Source: Paludibacteraceae bacterium
GTDB taxonomy: Bacteria; Bacteroidota; Bacteroidia; Bacteroidales; Paludibacteraceae
Assembly (NCBI GenBank): GCA_024399655.1
Contig: JAKSNP010000001.1
Location: 124,001 to 188,000 of the forward strand
Reading direction: 5' to 3'
DNA length: 64,000 nucleotides
Shown here piece by piece: positions 45,800 through 54,720 of the stretch. The notes under the pieces were generated by a model, which searched no databases, had not been told where the DNA came from, and saw only the letters and a program-made list of their open reading frames with translations. The stretch's first letter is position 1. Every line of letters starts with the position of its first letter. A program made the translations under genes and the position numbers.

Positions 45800-46792
45800 A
45801 TGAAAAACATTTTCAAGCACGGGAACATCCTGATAGTCGGGATGCTCCTTGTATGTAATTTTATGTGCGTGAGCGCATACGCACAAGAGTCTGACCCCAA
45901 CATGGTTACTCCCAAAAGCAAATGGCTGGATCCGTATCCGAAACGTATGGGCCTGATGTGGAATGTCGGAGTAGACATCAACACCAACTATATTTGGCGT
46001 GGTTTGTATGTCGGCGGTCTGGGTATCCAACCCGATTTCATGGTCGGTTATGAAGGTCTCTTCATTGACATGTGGTGGAACTTAAGTTCTACCGACTGGA
46101 CTTTCAAAAGCCCCGTCAAGCCCGAAAGCAACATCCGTGTTTCCGGTCTCAATCCCGAGGTGGATATGACTTTAGGTTTCAGTCGTTGGGGCTTGACCAT
46201 CATGTTCATGCACATGTACTATTTCGACTACTACAAAAATTTTGACGGCAGTATCGGCGACGCCAGTAAATACTTCAATTTCGGCAATACGGCCCCCGGT
46301 GGCGGTATCACGCAAGAATGGCGTATCAAATACAAGGTCTCCAGCAAGTTGCCTCTTACCATTATGTGGTGTACCCGTACTTGGGGTCGCGACGGTTATA
46401 TGATTGACGGAGACGGCAATAAGATCGATCCAAGCCTTTATAATGAATTGACTCCAGATCAGCAAGAATTGTGCAGTGTAAAACGTGCATATTCCAGCTA
46501 TTTTGAGGTAAGTTACGATTTCCATCTGCCTTACGACGTCACCCTTACCACCAGTCTCGGTTTCACTCCGTGGAAGAGTATGTATACCGGTTTCCAGGGT
46601 GATTTCGCCGTCAACAACCTCAGCCTCAAAGCTGTCAAATCATGGGATCTCGGCGAACATGTTTACATGAACGCCTTTGCCAACTTGATGCTCAATCCTT
46701 ATGACATGTCGAATATGGCAAACGGAGGGGGAGCAATCAACGGCGGTCGTCAGTTCTTGTGGAACCTCGGTTGCGGATTCTACTTGAAATAA
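45800..46792 (+). CDS. TorF-like putative outer-membrane protein (copy 1)
   Basis: 330 residues from the ATG at 45800, which gives a clear signal peptide ending AYAQ. The mature protein shows beta-barrel character: alternating hydrophobic and polar strands, aromatic belts (YIWRGLYVGG, MWWNLSSTDW) and a C-terminal Phe/Tyr-rich strand (LGCGFYLK). It is paralogous to the next gene. It resembles the TorF/Gcw_chp putative porins. The substrate is unknown. Confidence 0.78.
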   Translation: MKNIFKHGNILIVGMLLVCNFMCVSAYAQESDPNMVTPKSKWLDPYPKRMGLMWNVGVDINTNYIWRGLYVGGLGIQPDFMVGYEGLFIDMWWNLSSTDWTFKSPVKPESNIRVSGLNPEVDMTLGFSRWGLTIMFMHMYYFDYYKNFDGSIGDASKYFNFGNTAPGGGITQEWRIKYKVSSKLPLTIMWCTRTWGRDGYMIDGDGNKIDPSLYNELTPDQQELCSVKRAYSSYFEVSYDFHLPYDVTLTTSLGFTPWKSMYTGFQGDFAVNNLSLKAVKSWDLGEHVYMNAFANLMLNPYDMSNMANGGGAINGGRQFLWNLGCGFYLK

Positions 46793-46825
46793 TTATTTAC
46801 AATAAAAATCCACTTGATTGCAACA

Positions 46826-47695
46826 ATGAAAAAACTACTTGGTTTGGTGGTGGCATTCGTATTGGCTATGAGCAACATTCTGCAAGCCAATGCGGAAGCT
46901 GAATTTTCCTACGAGGCAGGAGCCGAAGTTGTAAGCGCCTATTTGTGGCGTGGTACATATTGCGGAGGATTGAGTTTTCAACCTAGCGTATCTATAGGAT
47001 ACGAAGGCGATAAGACGAGTTTTACATTTAATGTATGGGGAAGCGTCGGAGCCAGCGATTGGCGTTTCAAAAAAGATTTGGAACTGACGGCTGAAGGCTA
47101 TGATCCGAACACTTATTTTTCTCCCGAATTGGATATTGCGGCTCAATTCTCGTTATTCGGTTTTAATGTAGGATTTACCCACTATTATTACTTTGGAGGA
47201 AGCAATTTCTTCTCGTGGCAACCGATTCAAACGGTCTATGAAAACGAGAACACCTCCACCACCGAAGTTCAGGCCGGTTTTGATTTCGGATACTGGTTCG
47301 AAAACGTTCCAATATACATCAATTGGTACACCATGGTAGCAGGTTGCGACGGCTTTACCGATGAAACCACTGGAGAGGTACGTCAAAACTACACCAGTTA
47401 TCTTGAACTCGGTTTTGCACAAGATTTCTCCCACGGTTGGAGTCTGGACGCCAACATCGGCTTCTCGCCCTGGACGAGTCAGGACATCTACGGCAATGAA
47501 GGTTTCGCCGTTCAGAATTTGTCATTACGGCTTGACAAGACATGGGAGTGGGACGCTTGTTCACTCAGCATCTTTGCTCAGGGCATGCTCAACCCCAGCG
47601 CCATCAACAAAGAAAATGTGTACATTCACGAAGGCGGTGAACTTAAAGCAGACCAAGCACTCAATGGATTGATCGGTTTGGGCATTTGGTTCTAA
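46826..47695 (+). CDS. TorF-like putative outer-membrane protein (copy 2)
   Basis: 289 residues from the ATG at 46826; a signal peptide ends near NAEA. YLWRGTYCGGLSFQPSVSIG parallels YIWRGLYVGGLGIQP in copy 1, and both have the S/DW region and a FAVxNLSL strand near the C-terminus, so the two arose by tandem duplication. It is shorter than copy 1 by about 40 residues. apbE follows four bases later. Confidence 0.78.
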   Translation: MKKLLGLVVAFVLAMSNILQANAEAEFSYEAGAEVVSAYLWRGTYCGGLSFQPSVSIGYEGDKTSFTFNVWGSVGASDWRFKKDLELTAEGYDPNTYFSPELDIAAQFSLFGFNVGFTHYYYFGGSNFFSWQPIQTVYENENTSTTEVQAGFDFGYWFENVPIYINWYTMVAGCDGFTDETTGEVRQNYTSYLELGFAQDFSHGWSLDANIGFSPWTSQDIYGNEGFAVQNLSLRLDKTWEWDACSLSIFAQGMLNPSAINKENVYIHEGGELKADQALNGLIGLGIWF

Positions 47696-47699
47696 ACAA

Positions 47700-48713
47700 A
47701 TGGATAGAAGAAAGAAAATCATATTGGCGGGAATTCCCCTGTTGCTGGCTACTGTTTTGCTGCTATGTTGGCCCGAAGATGAAGCACGCGCTATGAAATA
47801 TTATCACAATCGCGGATTCATTTTCGGCACCTACTATTCCATAAAATACGAAGCTTCGCAAGATATGGAGAAGGAAATTCTATCGGCACTCGGTGAAGTG
47901 GATTCCACTTTCAGTATGTTCAATGCCAATTCTATCATTTCAGCAATCAACGGCAATCAGGATGTCACCACCACCCCACTCTTCGAAGAAGTGTTTGCCA
48001 CAGCGTTAGATGTGAGCGAAAGCAGTTTCGGAGCATTCGATATAACCATTGCCCCTTTGGTCAACTATTGGGGGTTCGGTTTTGAAAATTCGGATACAGA
48101 CTCCCACACATCAGCGGAAGTGGATAGTATCCTGCAATTCGTAGGATATAGGAATGTGGACATCCTCAATCATACCGTCTACAAAGCAGATCCACGTACA
48201 CAAATGGATCTGAGCGCTATTGCTAAAGGCTTGGGATGCGACCAGGCAGCAGCCGTTCTTCAATCTCATGGCTGTATCAATTATATGGTGGATATAGGCG
48301 GTGAAATAGTAGTACAAGGTGTCAATAAAAAAGGTAAGCCATGGTCTGTGGGCATCGTTAAACCACTTGACGACCCGGATGCTTATGAACAGGAACTGAT
48401 GGATACTATATTTTCTTCGTCCTTATGTATGGCCACCAGCGGCAACTACCGTAGGTTCTATTACGAAGGCACGGAAAAACGTAGTCACACCATCGATCCA
48501 CGTACAGGTTATCCCGTACAGCACAACCTGCTATCCGCCACTATTGTGGCTTCCTCATGTATGCAAGCAGACGCGCTGGCCACAGCATGCATGGTTCTCG
48601 GCCCCAAAGATGCTCTTGAACTGATTGCCCGCATGCCAAACACCGCCTGCTACCTGATTGTCGGCGAAAAAGACGGAATGAAAATAGTGACCAGCCCAAA
48701 TTGGAATTACTGA
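47700..48713 (+). CDS. apbE: FAD:protein FMN transferase
   Basis: 337 residues. An N-terminal hydrophobic anchor (about 7-24) has LLLC, not a good lipobox. The ApbE domain has DLSAIAKGLGCD, YMVDIGGEIVVQG and HTIDPRTGYPV, the FAD and metal contacts. It attaches FMN covalently to Thr/Ser of periplasm-facing flavoproteins such as Nqr/Rnf subunits. Its stop overlaps the bamD ATG by one base (TGATG). Confidence 0.95.
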   Translation: MDRRKKIILAGIPLLLATVLLLCWPEDEARAMKYYHNRGFIFGTYYSIKYEASQDMEKEILSALGEVDSTFSMFNANSIISAINGNQDVTTTPLFEEVFATALDVSESSFGAFDITIAPLVNYWGFGFENSDTDSHTSAEVDSILQFVGYRNVDILNHTVYKADPRTQMDLSAIAKGLGCDQAAAVLQSHGCINYMVDIGGEIVVQGVNKKGKPWSVGIVKPLDDPDAYEQELMDTIFSSSLCMATSGNYRRFYYEGTEKRSHTIDPRTGYPVQHNLLSATIVASSCMQADALATACMVLGPKDALELIARMPNTACYLIVGEKDGMKIVTSPNWNY

Positions 48714-49516
48714 TGAGTATCAAAAAAATCATAGTATTGTTCGCTTCCTCCCTTTTGCTGGGCAGTTGCGGTGAGTATCAGAAACTTCTCAAATCTTCTG
48801 ATCCGGACTTGAAATACGAATCCGCATTGGCATTCTTCAATGACGGGAAGTACGCCAAGGCCCTCACGTTGTTTGAAGACGTATCTTCATACTACAAAGG
48901 AACCGAACGAGCACAGGAAGTAATCATATATCTGGCACGCAGTTACATGGGCATGCAACAATACCTGTCCTCAGCCGAATACTACGAGGTTTACCTTCGT
49001 AATTATCCCAAAGGACGCTATTCCACCGAAGCACGATTTCAAGTGGCGCATTGTTACTACCTCGACTCCCCGGACGCTCGACTCGACCAAACCGAAACAA
49101 AAAAGGCGATTGACTACTACCTTCAGTTTATAGAACTCTATCCGCAGAGCCCTTATGCTGAACAATCGTACCAAGAATTGGCCGAACTATATAATAAATT
49201 GGCACTCAAAGAACTCAAAAGCGCCCAACTGTATTATAATCTCGGCACCTATTTGGGTGACAATTACCTTAGTTGCGAAATCGTAGCCAGGAATGCGCTG
49301 AAAGACTATCCGAGCAACGCCTATTGCGAAGAATTCTGCTGGCTCATTCTCGCCAGCAAATACCAACGCATGGTATATTCCGTTGATGAAAAGAAAGGTG
49401 ATCGGGCTCGAGAAGCCGATGACGAGTATTATAGTTTCATCACCGAATACCCAGAAAGCAAACATATTAAGGAAGCCGAACGCTTCCACAAAGAAATAGC
49501 AAAAATACTGCAATAA
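48713..49516 (+). CDS. bamD: Outer-membrane assembly lipoprotein BamD
   Basis: 267 residues from the ATG at 48713. The lipobox LLGSC is near residue 18. TPR-like repeats follow (ALAFFNDGKYAKALTLFEDV, YLARSYMGMQQYLSSAEYYE and RFQVAHCYYLDSP). BamD is a core part of the BAM complex that inserts beta-barrels, such as the porins just upstream. The bamD-rpoZ-coaBC order is common in Bacteroidota. Confidence 0.95.
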   Translation: MSIKKIIVLFASSLLLGSCGEYQKLLKSSDPDLKYESALAFFNDGKYAKALTLFEDVSSYYKGTERAQEVIIYLARSYMGMQQYLSSAEYYEVYLRNYPKGRYSTEARFQVAHCYYLDSPDARLDQTETKKAIDYYLQFIELYPQSPYAEQSYQELAELYNKLALKELKSAQLYYNLGTYLGDNYLSCEIVARNALKDYPSNAYCEEFCWLILASKYQRMVYSVDEKKGDRAREADDEYYSFITEYPESKHIKEAERFHKEIAKILQ

Positions 49517-49520
49517 AATT

Positions 49521-49853
49521 ATGGACTACAAAAAAAGTAAAGCGCCTAAGAACACTCTTACGCGCGACATGAACCAACTGACAGAAAAAGTAGGTAATGT
49601 TTACGAGACCGTTGCTATTATCGGCAAACGCGCCAATCAGATTTCCAACGCTCTCAAAAAAGAACTGGACGCAAAACTTCAGGACTTCTCTCAACCTCAA
49701 GATGCCTTAGATGAAAGTTTTGAAAACAAGGAACAAATCGAAATCTCGCGCAGTTACGAGCGACTTCCCAAAGCTACGCTTATGGCTACGCAGGAATTCA
49801 TTGACGATCAACTGATGTTCAAAACCGGCAGTCGCGACGAGCAACTGAAATAA
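49521..49853 (+). CDS. rpoZ: RNA polymerase subunit omega
   Basis: 110 residues of the Bacteroidota-specific omega form: LTEKVGNVYETVAIIGKRANQIS corresponds to the conserved region that clamps beta-prime. It lies four bases after bamD and sixteen before coaBC. Confidence 0.92.
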   Translation: MDYKKSKAPKNTLTRDMNQLTEKVGNVYETVAIIGKRANQISNALKKELDAKLQDFSQPQDALDESFENKEQIEISRSYERLPKATLMATQEFIDDQLMFKTGSRDEQLK

Positions 49854-49868
49854 TTGTCCATTCAACTA

Positions 49869-51020
49869 ATGACATTACAAGGCAAACACATCCTCGTGGG
49901 AATCAGCGGCGGAATTGCAGCCTACAAAATTCCCGAATTGATTCGGCTCCTCCAAAAAGAAGGAGCGGAAGTGCGCGTTACCACTACGGAAAACGCTCTG
50001 CAGTTCGTCACCGAATTAACCCTGCGCACGCTGACGGGCGCTTTAGTGTATAGCGATGTTTTTGCCGCCGTCAATCAGCACGCCACAGAGCACATTTCAC
50101 TCCCAGATTGGGCTGACCTCATGGTTATTGCTCCGGCTACAGCCAATATTTTGGGAAAAATGGCTCATGGCATTGCCGATGACGCTCTTACCACCACCTT
50201 CGCCGCTATGCTAAAACCTGTAGTCATAGCGCCCGCGATGAACGATAAGATGTACATCAATCCTGCAACACAAGACGCGATGCATCTGCTTTCTTCACAA
50301 CAGCATATCACTATGCTGGATTGCGCTACCGGCTATCTGGCGTGCGGAAGCGAAGGGAAAGGACGCATGCAGGAAATAGATGTCATCGCCGAAGCTGTCA
50401 TTTCCGCCTTAACGCCCAAAACTTTACTCGGGAAAAAAGTGATGATTACATCCGGACCGACACAAGAAAAACTCGACCCGGTCCGTTTTATCAGCAATTT
50501 CTCAACAGGAAAACAAGGCAGAGCCCTTGCTAAGGAAGCAGCTCGCCGAGGAGCTGAAGTCACGCTCATTAGCGGTTCTATGTCCGCCCAGGAAATGTAT
50601 GAGACTTGCATGCAAACTTTCCCCCAAATGGATATCGCCATCTTGGCTGCCGCTGTCGCAGATTTCACGCCAGAAGAAGTGGCTCCTGAAAAAATCAAAA
50701 AACAACCGGGACAAACAGAGATGATACTCCGTCTGCGCAAAACGCCTGATATAGCGGCCTCGTTGGGAAAAATCAAACGACAAGATCAGACACTCATCGG
50801 ATTTGCACTTGAAACTGAAAACGAGGAATTCAACGCACTACGCAAACTTGAGCAAAAAAACCTCGACATGATTGTGCTCAATTCACTTAAAGACAAAGGC
50901 GCCGGATTTGGCTACGACACCAACAAAGTCACTTTCCTCACTCGCGACGGACATAAAAAAAGCCTCCCCCTTATGTCTAAGGAGGAGACCGCATCCGAAA
51001 TTATCAATTGTCTTTCTTAA
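49869..51020 (+). CDS. coaBC: Bifunctional phosphopantothenoylcysteine synthetase/decarboxylase
   Basis: 383 residues from the ATG at 49869 (MTLQGKHILVGISGG). The N-terminal CoaC flavoprotein has GISGGIAAYK, the catalytic His in NQHATEHISL and PAMNDKMY. The C-terminal CoaB has TSGPTQEKLDPVRFISNFST, AAAVADFTP and KIKKQ. It performs two steps of CoA synthesis. Its last 17 bases overlap the convergent PUR gene. Confidence 0.96.
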   Translation: MTLQGKHILVGISGGIAAYKIPELIRLLQKEGAEVRVTTTENALQFVTELTLRTLTGALVYSDVFAAVNQHATEHISLPDWADLMVIAPATANILGKMAHGIADDALTTTFAAMLKPVVIAPAMNDKMYINPATQDAMHLLSSQQHITMLDCATGYLACGSEGKGRMQEIDVIAEAVISALTPKTLLGKKVMITSGPTQEKLDPVRFISNFSTGKQGRALAKEAARRGAEVTLISGSMSAQEMYETCMQTFPQMDIAILAAAVADFTPEEVAPEKIKKQPGQTEMILRLRKTPDIAASLGKIKRQDQTLIGFALETENEEFNALRKLEQKNLDMIVLNSLKDKGAGFGYDTNKVTFLTRDGHKKSLPLMSKEETASEIINCLS

Positions 51021-51390
51021 GGCGTCCGAACAATCCGCGACGATGCTTTTCTTCCACCGGAGTTTCCACAGCTTCCGGTTCTTCTTCACGCGGTGTCCAT
51101 TCCGGACGTTCTTCTATATCGCCTACCTGATTCTTAACATATTCAATCACATCATTCAAGCCTTCTGTAAAATGAGCGAAATCCTCTTTGTACAAGAACA
51201 CTTTGTGTTTCTCGAATTGAGGCACTTCATCCTCCGCTCCACTCTTTTTCTTGCTCTCCGTAATACATAAATACAAATCTGCATTACGAGCTTTTTTGAC
51301 ATCCAGATAATAGATGCGCTTCCCTGCTTTCACTGAACGCGAGTATACTATCTCGGGTTCTTTTCTTTCTTCAAATCTGCGATTTTCCAT
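51004..51390 (-). CDS. PUR family nucleic-acid-binding protein (DUF3276)
   Basis: 128 residues. The fold region (SRSVKAGKRIYYLDVKKARN and HKVFLYKEDFAHFTEGLNDV) matches the bacterial PUR-alpha-like single-strand DNA/RNA-binding family. A charged C-terminal tail ends RGLFGRLKKDN. It is the only - strand gene from 38652 to the end, with its own promoter back to back with that of nusB. Confidence 0.88.
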   Translation of the reverse strand: MENRRFEERKEPEIVYSRSVKAGKRIYYLDVKKARNADLYLCITESKKKSGAEDEVPQFEKHKVFLYKEDFAHFTEGLNDVIEYVKNQVGDIEERPEWTPREEEPEAVETPVEEKHRRGLFGRLKKDN

Positions 51391-51454
51391 CTGTTTTTTG
51401 TGCTTAATTCAACTTATGATTTAAGAAAAATCATTATTCTTCAAAAATCGACCG

Positions 51455-51485
51455 CAAAATTACAACTTTTTTTGTATATCTCAAA
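51455..51485 (-). promoter_or_regulatory. Promoter of the PUR gene
   Basis: On the - strand, TAATTTTG (plus-strand CAAAATTA, 51455-51462), a 19-base spacer, then TTTG (plus-strand CAAA, 51482-51485). It overlaps the nusB promoter. Confidence 0.8.
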
Positions 51486-51502
51486 ATTTATTTGTAATTT
51501 TG
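51471..51502 (+). promoter_or_regulatory. Promoter of the nusB operon
   Basis: TTTG at 51471-51474, a 20-base spacer, then TAATTTTG at 51495-51502. Its -33 box lies between the two boxes of the opposing PUR promoter, so the two polymerases should compete. Confidence 0.82.
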
Positions 51503-51526
51503 CACGATATTTTGTATATTTAATCT

Positions 51527-52465
51527 ATGATTAATCGAACTATGGTGCGAACTAAGGTCCTTCAAGCCTTGTACGCATATTATCAAGACCAGGAAAAAAC
51601 ACCTCTTACTGCCCGCAAAGAGTTGCGTAATAGTTATGCGGACACCTATGCTTTGTACTGCATGTTGCTCGACTTTCCTAACGAGCTCGTCCGCCATGCT
51701 GCATCCCTTCAAGACGATGCTATTGCACGCGCACGCATCACGCATACAACATATACGGCCAATCATCGTTTTATCGACAACCAACTAATCGACCAGCTTT
51801 TCACCAACCGCCGACTCCGTCACGAATTGGAAGAACAACATCTCGGATGGGACACCGGACATAGTGCAGTCAGCGCCATCTACAAACAATTCTCCGAGAG
51901 CGATGTCTTCAAAGAATATATGGCTCTTGAACACACGACCTATGAAGACGACAAACGTATTATTCGGAAGCTCTACGCAGATTTTCTACCTTCCAACGAA
52001 GCACTCGAATCCGCATTGGAGGAAATGGAACTCACGCTTGACCGGCAGAATTGGGTAACCGACCTCAATGTGGTTCTCAGTTACGTAATCAAAACCATCA
52101 AACGTTTTAACGAAGAAACCACGCCAGACGAACCCTTGCTCGAGATGTTTGACAACGAAGATGAACTCAATTTCGGGCAGGAATTGCTACGATATGCGAT
52201 TGAACGCAAAGACGAATACGAGACACTCATCAACGCTCATCTCAAAAATTGGGATGCTGACCGTATCGCATTCATGGATCGGGTCATCCTGCTAACAGCT
52301 CTTGCTGAAATTCTCAACTTCCAATCCATCGCCATAGAAGTCAGCATCAACGAATACCTCGAATTGGCAAAAGAATACTCCGGTGACAAGAGCCACCTCT
52401 TTATCAACGGCGTTCTTGACGAAATCGTTAAAGACCTCAAACGACAAAACAAACTTTTCAAATAA
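51527..52465 (+). CDS. nusB: Transcription antitermination factor NusB (long form)
   Basis: 312 residues, about twice the length of E. coli NusB, as usual in Bacteroidota. The C-terminal half is the NusB fold, with DRIAFMDRVILLTALAEIL and IEVSINEYLELAKEYS; the N-terminal half (MINRTMVRTKVLQALYAYYQ) is an added helical domain. It binds S10/NusE and boxA RNA during rRNA transcription. Confidence 0.95.
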   Translation: MINRTMVRTKVLQALYAYYQDQEKTPLTARKELRNSYADTYALYCMLLDFPNELVRHAASLQDDAIARARITHTTYTANHRFIDNQLIDQLFTNRRLRHELEEQHLGWDTGHSAVSAIYKQFSESDVFKEYMALEHTTYEDDKRIIRKLYADFLPSNEALESALEEMELTLDRQNWVTDLNVVLSYVIKTIKRFNEETTPDEPLLEMFDNEDELNFGQELLRYAIERKDEYETLINAHLKNWDADRIAFMDRVILLTALAEILNFQSIAIEVSINEYLELAKEYSGDKSHLFINGVLDEIVKDLKRQNKLFK

Positions 52466-52489
52466 AAACAATTCAAAAAATTCAATACT

Positions 52490-52837
52490 ATGCTTAATCT
52501 CATTTTACTTCAAAATGCAGCAGCTGCCAATGGAGCTGCCCAAGGTAGCCAATGGTCATTCTGGATTATGATGATCCTTATTTTTGTGGTCTTCTATTTC
52601 TTTATGATCCGTCCACAAACAAAAAAACAGAAAGAACTGCAGAAACAACGTGACGCCATGAAAAAAGGCGATAAAGTAGTTACTGCCGGCGGAATCTACG
52701 GTATCATCAAAGAATCACAAGAAACCACTTTCATCATCGAAATTGCTAAAGATATCACCATCAAAGTGGACAAAGGTAGTGTTTATATCGCTGCTGAAGA
52801 CGCTCAAGCTGCTCCAAAAGAAGGTGAAAATCGCTAA
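52490..52837 (+). CDS. yajC: Preprotein translocase subunit YajC
   Basis: 115 residues. One membrane helix (about 23-41, FWIMMILIFVVFYFFMIRP) is followed by QTKKQKELQKQRDAMKKGDK and VVTAGGIYGII. It is an accessory partner of SecDF. It lies 24 bases after nusB. Confidence 0.95.
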   Translation: MLNLILLQNAAAANGAAQGSQWSFWIMMILIFVVFYFFMIRPQTKKQKELQKQRDAMKKGDKVVTAGGIYGIIKESQETTFIIEIAKDITIKVDKGSVYIAAEDAQAAPKEGENR

Positions 52838-52888
52838 TCACCCTCTTTAATTCAAGCGCTTGTCTTAACGCATTTTTAGCTTTGATTC

Positions 52889-52954
52889 CGTAACTCACCC
52901 GTAGCATACATCGCGCTACCGTTACGCATCCTTCATACCATCCTCATTCAAACT
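52889..52954. repeat. Weak 11-bp periodicity in the yajC-ybbR spacer
   Basis: Six adjacent 11-base units from 52889 all carry C at positions 6 and 10 (CGTAACTCACC, CGTAGCATACA, TCGCGCTACCG and so on). The similarity is weaker than in the other arrays. Confidence 0.35.
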
Positions 52955-52957
52955 ATC

Positions 52958-53605
52958 ATGTACAAAAAAATCTTGATATATTTAGGTTTTACGGTGTTGG
53001 CTACAGCCCTTTGGTGGGTTCATGCTCTCACTTCCGTTCGTGACAACACGATCAAACTGCCTATTGATTATATCGGCCTGAGCGAGAATGTAACGATGGA
53101 CCACGAGCTACCGGCTACTTTGCGTATTGTAGTACGCGATAAAGGGCACAACCTTCTTGAATTCATCCACAGCCACCCGACTGTCAAAATTGACATAGAC
53201 AGCCGGATGAAAACGGACGAAGGAAATGTGGACATCTCGAAAGACGAACTGGAATCGCAGGTTACTAAAATACTGCCTCCGACATCCGAGTTACTTCGAA
53301 TTAAACCAGAAAGCATCAGTTTTACCTACTCCGAAAGGTATACGGAAAAAGTATTCACGCTTCCTATCGAAGTTCGGGGGGCAAATTCCGCCCAACAAGT
53401 TCGCCTATTTCCGGCTCAAGTCGAAGTTACGCTTCGTATCAGTATCGATCACTATCAAGATCTTAGCGAACAAGATGTCACTGCTTATATCGAAATGCCA
53501 CGACAAGCCTCTGACCAACTGCCTATCAAAATCAAGTGCAAAAACAAACATGTAACACATTTCCGTTTCAAACCGGAAACTGTTGAATACTTGGTAGAAC
53601 AATGA
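52958..53605 (+). CDS. YbbR-like domain protein
   Basis: 215 residues. An N-terminal membrane anchor (about 4-22, ILIYLGFTVLATALWWVHAL) is followed by YbbR-like beta repeats. YbbR domains in Firmicutes (CdaR) regulate a cyclic-di-AMP synthase; here no such enzyme is adjacent. It follows yajC, as in other Bacteroidota. Its stop overlaps the aminotransferase ATG by four bases. Confidence 0.82.
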   Translation: MYKKILIYLGFTVLATALWWVHALTSVRDNTIKLPIDYIGLSENVTMDHELPATLRIVVRDKGHNLLEFIHSHPTVKIDIDSRMKTDEGNVDISKDELESQVTKILPPTSELLRIKPESISFTYSERYTEKVFTLPIEVRGANSAQQVRLFPAQVEVTLRISIDHYQDLSEQDVTAYIEMPRQASDQLPIKIKCKNKHVTHFRFKPETVEYLVEQ

Positions 53606-54720
53606 AAAAAATTCAAATGGTAGATCTTCAGAGTCAATACCTCCGACTTCAAGAGGATATTGACCGCAATATGCAACAAGTGATCGAGTCCGCTCAATTC
53701 ATCAAAGGACCGGCCGTCACTCAATTTGCCGAACATCTTCAATCCTATCTCAATGTTCGCCATGTCATTCCCGTCGGAAACGGAACCGATGCGCTTCAGA
53801 TTGCTTTGATGGCACTTGGTCTACGCCCGGGCGACGAAGTGATAACCCCCACTTTCACCTTTATTGCTACAGCAGAAGTGGTGGCTCTTCTCGGGCTAAC
53901 TCCCGTTGTGGTGGATGTTGATTGGGATACGATGACTATGGATGTCAATGCCGTACGCAAAGCCATCACTCCCAAAACAAAAGCGATTGTTCCCGTTCAC
54001 TTGTTTGGACAATGCGCCGATATGCAAAATCTCATGGCACTCGCCGAAGAATACGGACTATTCGTTGTAGAAGATGCATGTCAAGCCATCGGCGCTGAAT
54101 ACAAATTCACCGACGGAACTATCAAGAAAGCAGGAACAATCGGGCATATCGGATGCACAAGTTTCTTCCCCAGCAAAAACCTCGGATGCTATGGTGACGG
54201 TGGAGCCATTTTCACCAACGACGACGCACTTGCCGAACAAATGCAAGCAATTGCCAACCACGGTTGCAAAATACGTTATCACCACGATTTCGTAGGAGTC
54301 AACTCACGCCTTGACAGTATTCAAGCTGCCGTATTGGATGCAAAACTGCCGCACCTCGACGAATTCAATGCAGCACGCCGTCAGGCCGCTGATGTTTATG
54401 ACCAAGCATTCTGCGGGAATCCGCATCTCCTTGTTCCCGCACGCAATCCGCAATCGTCACATGTTTTCCATCAATATACTCTCCGCCTGATTGATATCGA
54501 CCGCGATGCGCTCAAAAGCCGTCTGGCTGAAGCAGGAATACCGGTGATGATATATTACCCCGTTCCTTTGCATCTCCAGAAAGCTTATCAAGATTCTCGA
54601 TATAAGCAGGGAGATTTTCCCGTGGCTGAACGATTGGCTTCTTGCGTTCTCTCTTTGCCTATGCATACGGAATTAACGGATGAACAACTGAAATACATCA
54701 TTCAACATGTCCTCGCTTAA
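53602..54720 (+). CDS. DegT/DnrJ/EryC1-family aminotransferase
   Basis: 372 residues, PLP-dependent fold type I. The Schiff-base Lys is in SFFPSKNLGCYGDGGA, the Asp contacting the ring nitrogen in VVEDACQAIGAEY, and VGNGTDALQIAL binds phosphate. These enzymes make amino sugars from keto-sugar nucleotides for LPS or glycans. No other sugar genes adjoin it. The start overlaps the YbbR gene and the end overlaps rpoN by 14 bases. Confidence 0.93.
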   Translation: MKKIQMVDLQSQYLRLQEDIDRNMQQVIESAQFIKGPAVTQFAEHLQSYLNVRHVIPVGNGTDALQIALMALGLRPGDEVITPTFTFIATAEVVALLGLTPVVVDVDWDTMTMDVNAVRKAITPKTKAIVPVHLFGQCADMQNLMALAEEYGLFVVEDACQAIGAEYKFTDGTIKKAGTIGHIGCTSFFPSKNLGCYGDGGAIFTNDDALAEQMQAIANHGCKIRYHHDFVGVNSRLDSIQAAVLDAKLPHLDEFNAARRQAADVYDQAFCGNPHLLVPARNPQSSHVFHQYTLRLIDIDRDALKSRLAEAGIPVMIYYPVPLHLQKAYQDSRYKQGDFPVAERLASCVLSLPMHTELTDEQLKYIIQHVLA

